This document shows, piece after piece, positions 45,754 to 53,215 of a stretch of 64,000 nt of DNA (positions within the stretch are counted from its first letter, which is position 1; the number at the start of each line of letters is the position of its first letter). Under the pieces are notes generated by a model, which ran no database searches, was not told the origin of the DNA, and saw only the letters and a list, made by a program, of their open reading frames with translations. A program made the position numbers and the translations under genes. The stretch spans positions 1,338,001 through 1,402,000 of the forward strand of contig NZ_JACHMZ010000001.1 of the NCBI RefSeq assembly GCF_014205165.1. Reading direction: 5' to 3'. Origin of the DNA: Micromonospora carbonacea (GTDB lineage Bacteria; Actinomycetota; Actinomycetes; Mycobacteriales; Micromonosporaceae).

Positions 45754-46587
45754 GTGGCGGCGGCACCGACCCGGCCGGGCCTGCGCCGGGTCGAGCAGAT
45801 CATGGGTACGGCGATCAGCCTCGACCTCGCCGACGACCTGCCCGCCGGGCGGCTGGACGAGCTGGCCGAGGAGACGTTCGCCTGGCTGCGGGAGGTCGAC
45901 GCCCGGTTCAGCACCTACCGGGCCGACAGCGAGGTGCGCCGCTTCGACCGGGGCGAGGTGCTGCTGTCGGAGGCGTCGCCGGACCTGCGGGCCGTCCTGG
46001 GCCGCTGCGCCGACCTGTGGGGCGACACCGACGGCTTCTTCGACGCGTACGCGACCGGCGCGCTGGACCCGTCCGGCTACGTGAAGGGCTGGGCGGCGCA
46101 GGTCGCCTCCGACCGGCTGCTCGCCGCCGGCGCGCCGAACCACTGCGTGAACGCGGGCGGCGACGTGCGGGCGCGGGGACTGTCGGCGGGCGGGCGGCCG
46201 TGGCGGATCGGCGTGCGGCACCCGTGGGACGAGACGTCCACGTGCCTGGTGCTCACCGGCACCGACCTGGCGATCGCCACCTCCGGGGTGTACGAGCGCG
46301 GCCACCACGTGCTCGACCCGCGCCGGGGCGTCCCCGCCACGGGCCTGCGTTCGGTCACCGTGGTCGGCGCGGATCTCGGCGTCGCCGACGCGTACGCCAC
46401 GGCGGCGGTGGCGATGGGCGCGGCCGGCATCGGCTGGCTGGACCGCTTGGCGGGCCACGAGCACGCGATCGTCACCGACGACGCCCGCCTCCTGCACTCG
46501 ACCCGCCTCCCGATCCTCCCGCCCCTCCCCACCTCCCGCACCGTCCCCACCCTCCCGCCCTTCCCGCCCCTCCCCACGGCCCCGTGA
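45754..46587 (+). CDS. apbE: FAD:protein FMN transferase
   Basis: 277 residues. It attaches FMN from FAD to threonine in FMN_bind domains. ApbE motifs present: MGTAISLDL, the FSTYRADSEVRRF region, NAGGDVRARG, and the C-terminal ATSGVYERGHHVLDPRRG with VADAYATAAVAMG. No signal peptide is visible, so it may act before export of its target. The GTG start follows the FMN_bind stop by one base, tying it functionally to that protein. The tail is Pro-rich. Confidence 0.92.
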   Translation: MAAAPTRPGLRRVEQIMGTAISLDLADDLPAGRLDELAEETFAWLREVDARFSTYRADSEVRRFDRGEVLLSEASPDLRAVLGRCADLWGDTDGFFDAYATGALDPSGYVKGWAAQVASDRLLAAGAPNHCVNAGGDVRARGLSAGGRPWRIGVRHPWDETSTCLVLTGTDLAIATSGVYERGHHVLDPRRGVPATGLRSVTVVGADLGVADAYATAAVAMGAAGIGWLDRLAGHEHAIVTDDARLLHSTRLPILPPLPTSRTVPTLPPFPPLPTAP

Positions 46588-46989
46588 CCGCCCATGCCCC
46601 CGCGATCTTGCAGTTGCGGCCCCGGTTTCGCGGCCTTCGTCCCGCCTTGCCTGGGCCCCAAGTGCAAGATCGCGGGCGGCAGTGGCTGGGGCGGGGGTGG
46701 GTGGGTGGGGGGGTGGGGGGTGGGGGTCAGCTGGTGGGGCGGCGGGTGCCGGCCGGGTGGGAGCCCAGCGGGCGGGGGCGGCCCGGGCGCGAGCCCGGCG
46801 GACGGGTGGGCGGCCAGCGCCGTGGCCGGCGGTGGTGCGGCGGCGGTTCCGCCCCGTCGGGTCGGCGCGCCGCGTCATCCCTGGACATCAGACCCCCGAT
46901 CGGGGCGCTGTCGCGCCCTCGCCCGGGTCAACGACGCCCGTGGCGGCCGGGACGCTGCCCGCCCGGCGTCCGCTCCCCGACAGCGGTTG
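46588..46989. repeat. Gene-free region: long palindrome and G-rich tract
   Basis: CCCGCGATCTTGCA (46599-46612) pairs exactly with TGCAAGATCGCGGG (46663-46676) around a 50-base centre. A dense G-run tract follows at about 46687-46727 (runs of 3-7 G separated by single bases), capable in principle of G-quadruplex formation. Open frames here are compositional artefacts. It may include the terminator of the apbE operon. Confidence 0.75.
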
Positions 46990-47661
46990 TCACCAGCCGC
47001 GCCGGGGCAGCGGCAGGTGACCGGGGAGCAGTTCGGCCGGCAGCGCCACGCCGGTGGCCCGCAGGGCGTCGACCAGCACGTTCTGCATGAGGTAGGAGTC
47101 CGGAAGCTGCCAGCGCGCCTGCTCCGGGGCGACCGCCCAGCGGACCGGGCCCTCCGGCAGCCGGGTCGGCGGGGCGGCGATCCACGAGCCGACGCCGTGC
47201 CGGACCACGTGGAAGCAGTGTTCCAGCTCGGGCCGGAGCGGGTCGCCCGGGCGGACCAGGAACATCCAGCGCCCGGTGGGGGTGACCAGCACCGGCCCCC
47301 GGACCCCGAGGCCGGCCGGGTGCGTCCCGACCGAGTCGAGCACGTGCCGCCCGAGGTGGGCCGGCACTTCCAGGACGTCGAAGGCGCGCCCGGTGGGCAG
47401 CAGCACCCCGTGCGGGCGGCTGCGCCACCAGGTCGCCACCCGGGCCGGGTCGGCCGTGGCGGCCCGCTCCCACTCCTGGAGGGCGGGGTGGCAGCCGACG
47501 GTGGGGCAGCCGGCCCGGCCGCACACGAAGCGACTGCGGGCCAGGCACGCGCCGGGAGTCACCTCCCAGCCGTGCGCGGCGTAGCGGACGGCGACCCTCC
47601 GCAGCCGGACCCGTTCCAGCGGCGACAGCTGTGCGACCCGTGGGCCGACGTTCCCCCACAT
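46990..47661 (-). CDS. Primase-polymerase-like (Prim-Pol N-terminal) protein
   Basis: 223 residues: LRRVAVRYAAHGWEVTPGAC, a Cys pair region (CGRAGCPTVGCHP), WWRSRPHGVLLPTGRAFDVL and PVLVTPTGRWMFLV. This matches the short actinobacterial proteins annotated as bifunctional DNA primase/polymerase N-terminal domain; they usually lack an intact catalytic set, and their role is unknown. ATG start MWGNVGPRVAQ. Divergent from the XRE gene. Confidence 0.72.
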   Translation of the reverse strand: MWGNVGPRVAQLSPLERVRLRRVAVRYAAHGWEVTPGACLARSRFVCGRAGCPTVGCHPALQEWERAATADPARVATWWRSRPHGVLLPTGRAFDVLEVPAHLGRHVLDSVGTHPAGLGVRGPVLVTPTGRWMFLVRPGDPLRPELEHCFHVVRHGVGSWIAAPPTRLPEGPVRWAVAPEQARWQLPDSYLMQNVLVDALRATGVALPAELLPGHLPLPRRGW

Positions 47662-47757
47662 TCGTTCGTACTCCCTCCGCCGGGCATCCCTAGGTGCCAG
47701 GTCACATGTCGAGCGCCGTCACTGCCGTAGACCGCCGTCGTTGACCTGACGGAACGG

Positions 47758-47785
47758 TTGGTGCAAGTTGCACGAAAGCTATGAG
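47758..47785 (+). promoter_or_regulatory. Candidate promoter with palindrome in the spacer
   Basis: TTGGTG (47758-47763) and TATGAG (47780-47785) are spaced 16 bp apart. The perfect palindrome GTGCAAGTTGCAC (47761-47773) overlaps the -35 and spacer. It is about 130 bases before the XRE gene, a position suited to autoregulation. Confidence 0.45.
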
Positions 47786-47912
47786 GGTCACCCGTACGGC
47801 CGACGTACAGGCTGTGCGACCAGCGGAAACCTGAGGACGAACGGACTGCCGCGCCACCCGCGCAGGCGGCCGCCGGTGGCCGGTCGGCCCCCGGCAGGGG
47901 AGGGACGGGGAG

Positions 47913-49142
47913 ATGGACGAGTTACCCATTGGCCGGCGGGTGGCCTACTGGCGCGGGCGGCGCAAGCTGTCCCAACAGGTCTTCGCCGACCGGCTCGGCA
48001 AGTCCAAGAGCTGGGTGGACAAGGTCGAGCGCGGGGTGCGCCGGCTCGACAAGTTCTCCGTCCTCTACGAGATCGCCTACATCCTCGAAGTCGACGTGCA
48101 GTTGCTGCTGGGCAAGGACCCGGAGCGGCGGGCCGACGCCCTCAACTGCATCGACCAAATCGAGGTCCAGGAGATCCGGGCCGCCCTGGAGCGGTACGAC
48201 TCGATGAGCGCCTACTTCGACGCGGCCCCTTACCCGCCGCCCCTGGTGGACATGCGCAAGGCGGTCAACCACGCCTGGCTCACCTACCAGTACGGCCGCT
48301 ACGGGATGCTGACCCGGGCGCTGCCGAAGCTGCTGCGCGACGCCCAGGCCGCCGACGCCGGCCACGACGGCGACCACTCCCGGGAGGCGGCGCACCTGCT
48401 CGGCCAGGTCTACCAGATCGCCTCCTCGGTGCTGCGCAAGCTCGGCGAGTGCGACCTCGCCTGGCTGGCCGCCGACCGGTCGATGGCCGTCGCCCAGCGG
48501 GCCGACGACCCGCTGCTGGCCGGCATCGCCACCACCCGGGTCTGCAACGCGATGGTCGCGATGGGCCGCCCCCGCCCCGCGCTGGAGCTCAACCTCACCA
48601 TCGCCAACCGGCTCGCCCCCGGCGGGGGCAACGACACCGACCCGGGGCGGCTCTCCGTCTACGGGCTGCTGCTGTTGCAGGGCGCGATGGCCGCCGCGCG
48701 GCTCGGCGACTCCGCCACCGTCGACGACCTGATCAACGGCGCCCACGAGGCGGCCCTGCTGCTGGGCAGCGACCAGAACCACTACTGGACGTCGTTCGGC
48801 CCGACCAACGTGGAGCTGCACCGGGCCGCCGCCGCCGTGGAGCTGGGCGACGGGGGGCGGGCGGTGGAGGTCCACCAGCAGCGCATCGCCGAGCCGGCGT
48901 TCAACACCCTGCTGCCCGAGCGCCGCGCCCACCACCTGCTCGACCTGGCCCGGGGCTTCGCCCAGATCGGCGACGTGGCCAACGCCGGGGAGATGCTGCT
49001 ACGCGGCGACCGGCTCGCCCCCTCGGAGATCCGCTGCCGTCCCATCGCCCACGAGGTGATGTCGGACGTCCTGCGTCGCACAAGGGGTGCGCCGCCTTCG
49101 CTGATCGCGGAGTTGGCTGAGCACATGGGAGTGGGAGTATGA
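47913..49142 (+). CDS. XRE-family regulator with TPR-like C-terminus
   Basis: 409 residues. The N-terminal HTH reads WRGRRKLSQQVFADRLGKSK then SWVDKVERGVRRL. The remaining ~330 residues are helical, TPR-like (AAHLLGQVYQIASSVLRKLG; HHLLDLARGFAQIGDVANAG), typical of actinobacterial regulators that sense peptides or protein partners. Stop overlaps the flavoprotein start (ATGA), so the two are co-expressed. Confidence 0.88.
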   Translation: MDELPIGRRVAYWRGRRKLSQQVFADRLGKSKSWVDKVERGVRRLDKFSVLYEIAYILEVDVQLLLGKDPERRADALNCIDQIEVQEIRAALERYDSMSAYFDAAPYPPPLVDMRKAVNHAWLTYQYGRYGMLTRALPKLLRDAQAADAGHDGDHSREAAHLLGQVYQIASSVLRKLGECDLAWLAADRSMAVAQRADDPLLAGIATTRVCNAMVAMGRPRPALELNLTIANRLAPGGGNDTDPGRLSVYGLLLLQGAMAAARLGDSATVDDLINGAHEAALLLGSDQNHYWTSFGPTNVELHRAAAAVELGDGGRAVEVHQQRIAEPAFNTLLPERRAHHLLDLARGFAQIGDVANAGEMLLRGDRLAPSEIRCRPIAHEVMSDVLRRTRGAPPSLIAELAEHMGVGV

Positions 49143-49741
49143 GCGCGGCGGGGGTCGGGATCACCGATCCGCACCGCAGCAGCGAGCGCCGCGAGGTGCT
49201 CTACGTCATCGCCTGCGGGTCGCCGCTGGCCAGCCACGTCGGCCGGCTCGTGGAACTGGCCCAGCAGGACGGCTGGGACGTGTGCGTGGTCACCACGCCG
49301 GACGGCGCGAAGTTCGTCGACCGGCCGGCGCTGGCCCGCCAGACCGGTCATCCGGTCCGCAGCCGCTACAAGGACCCGGGCGACCCGGACGTGCTGCCCC
49401 CGGCCGACGCGATGGTCGTCTGCCCGGCGACGTCCAACACGGTCAACAAGTGGGCCGCCGGGATCACCGACACCATCGCCCTCGGCCTGCTGGTCGAGGG
49501 GCAGGGCAAGGGGGTGCCGATCGTGGCGGTGCCGTTCACCAACGTCGCGATGGCCGGGCACCCGGCCTTCCGGGCCAGCCTGGCCCGGCTGGCCGAGTGG
49601 GGGGTCGACGTCGTCTTCGGCGACCACGTCGTCCCGCTGCACCCGCCCGGCACCGGCGAGCACCACCTGCACGCGTTCCCCTGGGCCGCCGTCCTGGCGG
49701 CCGTGCGCGGCCTGCGCTGCCCGGTGAGCCCGGCCGCCTGA
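49139..49741 (+). CDS. Flavoprotein of the HFCD family
   Basis: 200 residues: VLYVIACGSPLASHVGRLVE, then VVCPATSNTVNKWAAGI and VPFTNVAMAGHPAFRASLARL, the fold of PPC decarboxylase/EpiD flavin enzymes. The PATSNTxNKxAxG stretch binds the flavin or substrate in the family. It is coupled to the XRE gene, a widespread actinobacterial pairing; the substrate is unknown and a regulatory role is possible. Confidence 0.85.
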   Translation: MSAAGVGITDPHRSSERREVLYVIACGSPLASHVGRLVELAQQDGWDVCVVTTPDGAKFVDRPALARQTGHPVRSRYKDPGDPDVLPPADAMVVCPATSNTVNKWAAGITDTIALGLLVEGQGKGVPIVAVPFTNVAMAGHPAFRASLARLAEWGVDVVFGDHVVPLHPPGTGEHHLHAFPWAAVLAAVRGLRCPVSPAA

Positions 49742-49750
49742 GCCCGGCCG

Positions 49751-49804
49751 AGAAGCAGGGGCCCCTTGTCAGCGGATTCCGTCGGCCGAGGGGCCCCTGT
49801 CCAC
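49751..49804. repeat. GGGGCCCC-type palindromic repeat, copy 5
   Basis: Opens AGAAGCAGGGGCCCCTTGTC and closes GAGGGGCCCCTGTCC. It lies between the flavoprotein and Nif3-like genes and could also serve as a terminator. Confidence 0.78.
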
Positions 49805-49849
49805 CGCCCAGGCCGTGACGCGCGGCCGACGCCGGTAAGCTGGCCCGCC

Positions 49850-50806
49850 GTGAGCACAACCGCGACACCGCCGCCGCCGACGACCGTGGCCGACGTGGTG
49901 GCGGCGCTCGCGCGCCGCTACCCGACCAGCTGGGCCGAGGAGTGGGACCGGGTGGGGTTGGTGCTCGGCGAGCCCACCGCCCCGGTGCGCCGGGTGGCCT
50001 GCGTGGTCGACGTGGTCCCCGAGACGGTCGCCGAGGCCCTCGCCGCCGGCGCCGACATGATCGTGGCCCACCATCCGCTGCTGCTGCGCGGGGTCTCCTC
50101 CGTCGCCCCGACGACGTTCAAGGGGCGCATCGTCCACGACCTGATCAAGGCCGACGTGGCGTTGTACGTCGCGCACACCAACGCCGACGTGGCCGACCCG
50201 GGCGTCTCCGACTCCCTCGCGGCCCGCTTCGGGCTGACCGGCCTGCGCCCGCTGCACCCGCCGGCCCCCGGCTCCCCGGCCGCCGGCGCGGGGCGGGGCA
50301 TCGGCCGCATCGGCGAGCTGCCCCGGCCCATGACCCTCGCCGAGCTGACCCGGCACGCCGCCGCCGTGCTCCCCGTCACCGCCTGGGGCGTTCGCGCCGC
50401 CGGCGATCCCGGGCGTATGGTTCGTACCCTCGCGGTCAGCGGCGGCTCGGGGGACGCGTTCCTCGGCGCGGCGACCGCGGCCGGCGTCGACGCCTACCTG
50501 ACCTCCGACCTGCGCCACCACCCCGCCGGCGAGCACCTCGCCGCCGGCGGCCCCGCCCTGCTGGACGCCGCCCACTGGGCGACCGAGCGACCCTGGCTCG
50601 ACGACCTGGCCGCCGCCCTGCGGGCCGAGCTGGGCGTCGAGACCGTCGTGTCCGACCTGGACACCGATCCGTGGACGGTGCACGCCGCCGCCCCCACGGC
50701 TGCCGGCCCGGCAGCCACCCGCACCGTGCCCGGCGGCGCCGCCCCGGGACCCGCCGCCGACCCCGCCCCCGCCGCGGACGACAAGGAGCCCCGACGTGAA
50801 GGCTGA
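49850..50806 (+). CDS. Nif3-like dinuclear metal-center protein
   Basis: 318 residues. Metal-ligand motifs of the family: MIVAHHPLLLRG, YVAHTNADVADPG and TSDLRHHPAGEHLAAG. GTG start (VSTTATPPPPTTVADV). The C-terminus is a Pro/Ala tail overlapping the next gene by 11 bases. Nif3, zinc-ribbon and RNase H/CobC proteins occur together in this order in mycobacteria. Biochemical role is not settled (GTP cyclohydrolase I type 2-like in old annotations). Confidence 0.9.
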   Translation: MSTTATPPPPTTVADVVAALARRYPTSWAEEWDRVGLVLGEPTAPVRRVACVVDVVPETVAEALAAGADMIVAHHPLLLRGVSSVAPTTFKGRIVHDLIKADVALYVAHTNADVADPGVSDSLAARFGLTGLRPLHPPAPGSPAAGAGRGIGRIGELPRPMTLAELTRHAAAVLPVTAWGVRAAGDPGRMVRTLAVSGGSGDAFLGAATAAGVDAYLTSDLRHHPAGEHLAAGGPALLDAAHWATERPWLDDLAAALRAELGVETVVSDLDTDPWTVHAAAPTAAGPAATRTVPGGAAPGPAADPAPAADDKEPRREG

Positions 50807-51533
50807 CCCGAAGGTCCAGCGCCGCCTGCTCGACCTCCAGGCGATCGACACCACCCTCGCCCAGCTCGCCCACCGCCGCCGCACCCTGCCCGAGCTGGCC
50901 GAGCTGGAGGCCCTCGCCCGGGAGCTGTCCGCGCTGGAGGACGAGCGGGTCCGCGCCCAGGTCGCCGTCGACGACCTGGACCGCGACATCGCCCGCATCG
51001 AGAAGGACGTCGACCAGGTCCGGGCCCGCAAGAGCAAGGACGAGGCGCGGCTGGCCGCCGGCAGCGGCCCGGCCCGGGAGCTGGAGGCGCTCCAGCACGA
51101 GCTGGTCTCGCTCAACCGCCGGCAGAGCGACCTGGAGGACGCCGAGCTGGAGCTGATGGAGCAGCGGGAGACCGCCCAGGGCGTACTCGACGGGATCGAA
51201 CGGCGGGCGGCCGAGGCGCGCGAGCGGCGGGCGGCGGCCGAGCAGCGGCGCGACGACGCCCTCGCCGAGATCGCCAAGGAGGAGGAGTTCAAGCGGCAGT
51301 CCCGCCAGCCCCTCGCCGGTGACCTCCCGGCGGACCTGGTCACCCTCTACGACAAGATCCGCGCCGACACCGGGCTCGGCGCGGCCCTGCTTACCGGCGG
51401 GCGCTGCGGCGGCTGCCGGCTGGAGCTCTACGGCGCGGACATGGCCCGCATCCGCAGGGCCGCGCCGGACGACGTGGTGCGCTGCGAGGAGTGCCGCCGC
51501 ATCATGGTCCGCACCAACGAGTCGGGGCTGTAG
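50796..51533 (+). CDS. Coiled-coil zinc-ribbon protein
   Basis: 245 residues: a long coiled coil (~10-180; ALEDERVRAQVAVDDLDRDI and DAELELMEQRETAQGVLDGI) followed by a C4 zinc ribbon (CGGCRLELY ... CEECRRIMV), as in zf-RING_7 proteins. Some relatives chaperone macromolecular machines; function is unproven. GTG start inside the end of the Nif3 gene. Confidence 0.9.
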   Translation: MKADPKVQRRLLDLQAIDTTLAQLAHRRRTLPELAELEALARELSALEDERVRAQVAVDDLDRDIARIEKDVDQVRARKSKDEARLAAGSGPARELEALQHELVSLNRRQSDLEDAELELMEQRETAQGVLDGIERRAAEARERRAAAEQRRDDALAEIAKEEEFKRQSRQPLAGDLPADLVTLYDKIRADTGLGAALLTGGRCGGCRLELYGADMARIRRAAPDDVVRCEECRRIMVRTNESGL

Positions 51534-51538
51534 CTCCG

Positions 51539-52768
51539 ATGGCGGTGCGCGCGGTCGTCGTCGAGGCCGACGGCGGGTCCCGGGGCAACCCCGGCCCGGC
51601 CGGCTACGGCGCGGTGGTCCGGGACGCGGCCAGCGGCGAGGTGCTCGCCGAACGCTCCGAGGCGATCGGCACGGCCACCAACAACGTCGCCGAATACCGG
51701 GGGCTGATCGCCGGCCTGGAGGCCGCCGCCGAGCTGGGCGCGGTCGAGGTCGACGCCCGGATGGACTCCAAGCTGGTGGTCGAGCAGATGTGCGGCCGCT
51801 GGCAGATCAAGCACCCGGGGCTGCGCCCGCTGGCCGCGCAGGCCGCGGCGCTGGTCGGCCGGTTCGCGGCGGTGCGCTTCCAGTGGATCCCCCGGGAGCG
51901 CAACCGGCACGCCGACGCCCTGGCCAACGCCGCGATGGACGCGGCGGCCACCGGCGGGAAGGCCCGGAAGGCCGACGCGGGCGGGGCGGCCCGGCCCGCC
52001 GCCGAGCCGCCCCGCGAGGTCGCCGCACCCGACTCGCCCGCCCGAGCCCTCGCCCGGGAGGCCGCCGCCCGCGCCGCCACGAAGCGGGCCGGCACCGACC
52101 CGGCGACCGCCCCCGCCTCCTGGGAGCCGCGCCCCAGCGACACCGCGACCCGGCTGATCCTGGTGCGGCACGGCGAGACCGAGTTCACCGAGCAGCGCCG
52201 CTACTCCGGCCGCGGCGACGTGCCGCTGTCCGCCCGGGGCCGGGCCCAGGTGCGGGCCACGGCCGCCCGGGTGGCCGCCCTCGCCCCGGCCGTCGCGGCC
52301 GTGGTCAGCTCGCCGTTGTCCCGGTGTACGGCCACCGCGCGGGCGATCGCCGGGGCGCTCCGCGGCACCGTGCCGCTCCGCACCGACGACGACCTGATCG
52401 AGTGCGACTTCGGGGCGTGGGAGGGGCGCACCTTCGCCGAGGTGCGCGCCGGCTGGCAGGGCGAGCTGGACGCGTGGCTCGCCTCGACCCGGGTCGCCCC
52501 GCCCGACGGGGAGTCGTTCACCGAGGTCGCCGCCCGGGTGACCCGGGCCACGGACGCGCTGGTCGGGGCGTACGCCGGGGAGACCGTGGTGGTGGTCTCG
52601 CACGTCTCGCCGATCAAGCTGGTGCTGCGCGAGGCCCTCGCCGCCGACGACGCGTTCCTGCACCGGCTCTACCTCGACGCGGCCGGCATCTCGGTGCTCG
52701 ACCGGTGGCCGGACGGCGGCGTCGCGGTGCGCTCGGTCAACGACACCGCCCACCTCGCCGCGCTCTGA
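51539..52768 (+). CDS. Bifunctional RNase HI / acid phosphatase (CobC-like)
   Basis: 409 residues with two domains. Residues 1-~140 are RNase HI, with acidic residues in VEADGGSRGNPGPAGYG, NNVAEYRGL, MDSKLVVEQM and RNRHADALAN. Residues ~205-409 are a histidine phosphatase (LILVRHGETEF; VVVSHVSPIKL). The fusion is the same as Rv2228c of M. tuberculosis, whose C-terminal domain has alpha-ribazole phosphatase activity. ATG start five bases after the zinc-ribbon stop. A perfect 18-bp hairpin ends the operon. Confidence 0.95.
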   Translation: MAVRAVVVEADGGSRGNPGPAGYGAVVRDAASGEVLAERSEAIGTATNNVAEYRGLIAGLEAAAELGAVEVDARMDSKLVVEQMCGRWQIKHPGLRPLAAQAAALVGRFAAVRFQWIPRERNRHADALANAAMDAAATGGKARKADAGGAARPAAEPPREVAAPDSPARALAREAAARAATKRAGTDPATAPASWEPRPSDTATRLILVRHGETEFTEQRRYSGRGDVPLSARGRAQVRATAARVAALAPAVAAVVSSPLSRCTATARAIAGALRGTVPLRTDDDLIECDFGAWEGRTFAEVRAGWQGELDAWLASTRVAPPDGESFTEVAARVTRATDALVGAYAGETVVVVSHVSPIKLVLREALAADDAFLHRLYLDAAGISVLDRWPDGGVAVRSVNDTAHLAAL

Positions 52769-52775
52769 CCCACCG

Positions 52776-52814
52776 CGAAGGAGCGGCCGTCCCACGGGGA
52801 CGGCCGCTCCTTCG
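52776..52814 (+). terminator. Perfect 18-bp hairpin
   Basis: 52776-52793 pairs with 52797-52814 around the three-base loop ACG, eight bases after the RNase H/phosphatase stop codon. Confidence 0.88.
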
Positions 52815-52969
52815 TCTGCCCACGACCGGGGAGACATCGATGGGTATGCCGTTCGGCGCATCCGGCGGTCCGCTCGGCGCACCGCCCCGCGCCGGTCGAA
52901 CGTGACGCCCGTCACCACGTCGTAACGTCCGGCCGTCATGGGGAGACGAGACCACCGGAGGTGTGTCGT

Positions 52970-53215
52970 ATGACCGCATCCGAACCGGAGGAACCCGGCT
53001 CGGCGTCGTCCAGGGCGAAGGACCACAGCCCCTGGAACTGGTTGCTGTTCGTCCCGATCGTGGTGCCGCTGATCCCGGTGTTCTTCAACGCCGACGCGCC
53101 GCGCGTGTTCGGGTTCCCGCGCTTCTACTGGCTGCAACTGGCCTACATCCTGCTCGGCGTGACCACCACCACGCTCGTCTACCGGCTGACCAAGAGGCGG
53201 GGTGGTGACCGGTGA
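52970..53215 (+). CDS. DUF3311 small membrane protein
   Basis: 81 residues with two membrane segments (WNWLLFVPIVVPLIPVFF and YWLQLAYILLGVTTTTLVY). GGAGGT seven bases before the ATG. Directly overlaps the symporter gene start (TGATG). Such small proteins accompany SSS transporters, comparable to YhdT with PanF, and probably form a subunit. Confidence 0.9.
   Translation: MTASEPEEPGSASSRAKDHSPWNWLLFVPIVVPLIPVFFNADAPRVFGFPRFYWLQLAYILLGVTTTTLVYRLTKRRGGDR

Noticed and set aside
46594..47730. Long + strand open frames downstream of apbE
   Set aside because: They run through a palindrome, a poly-G tract and antisense to the primase-like gene; composition is not protein-like.
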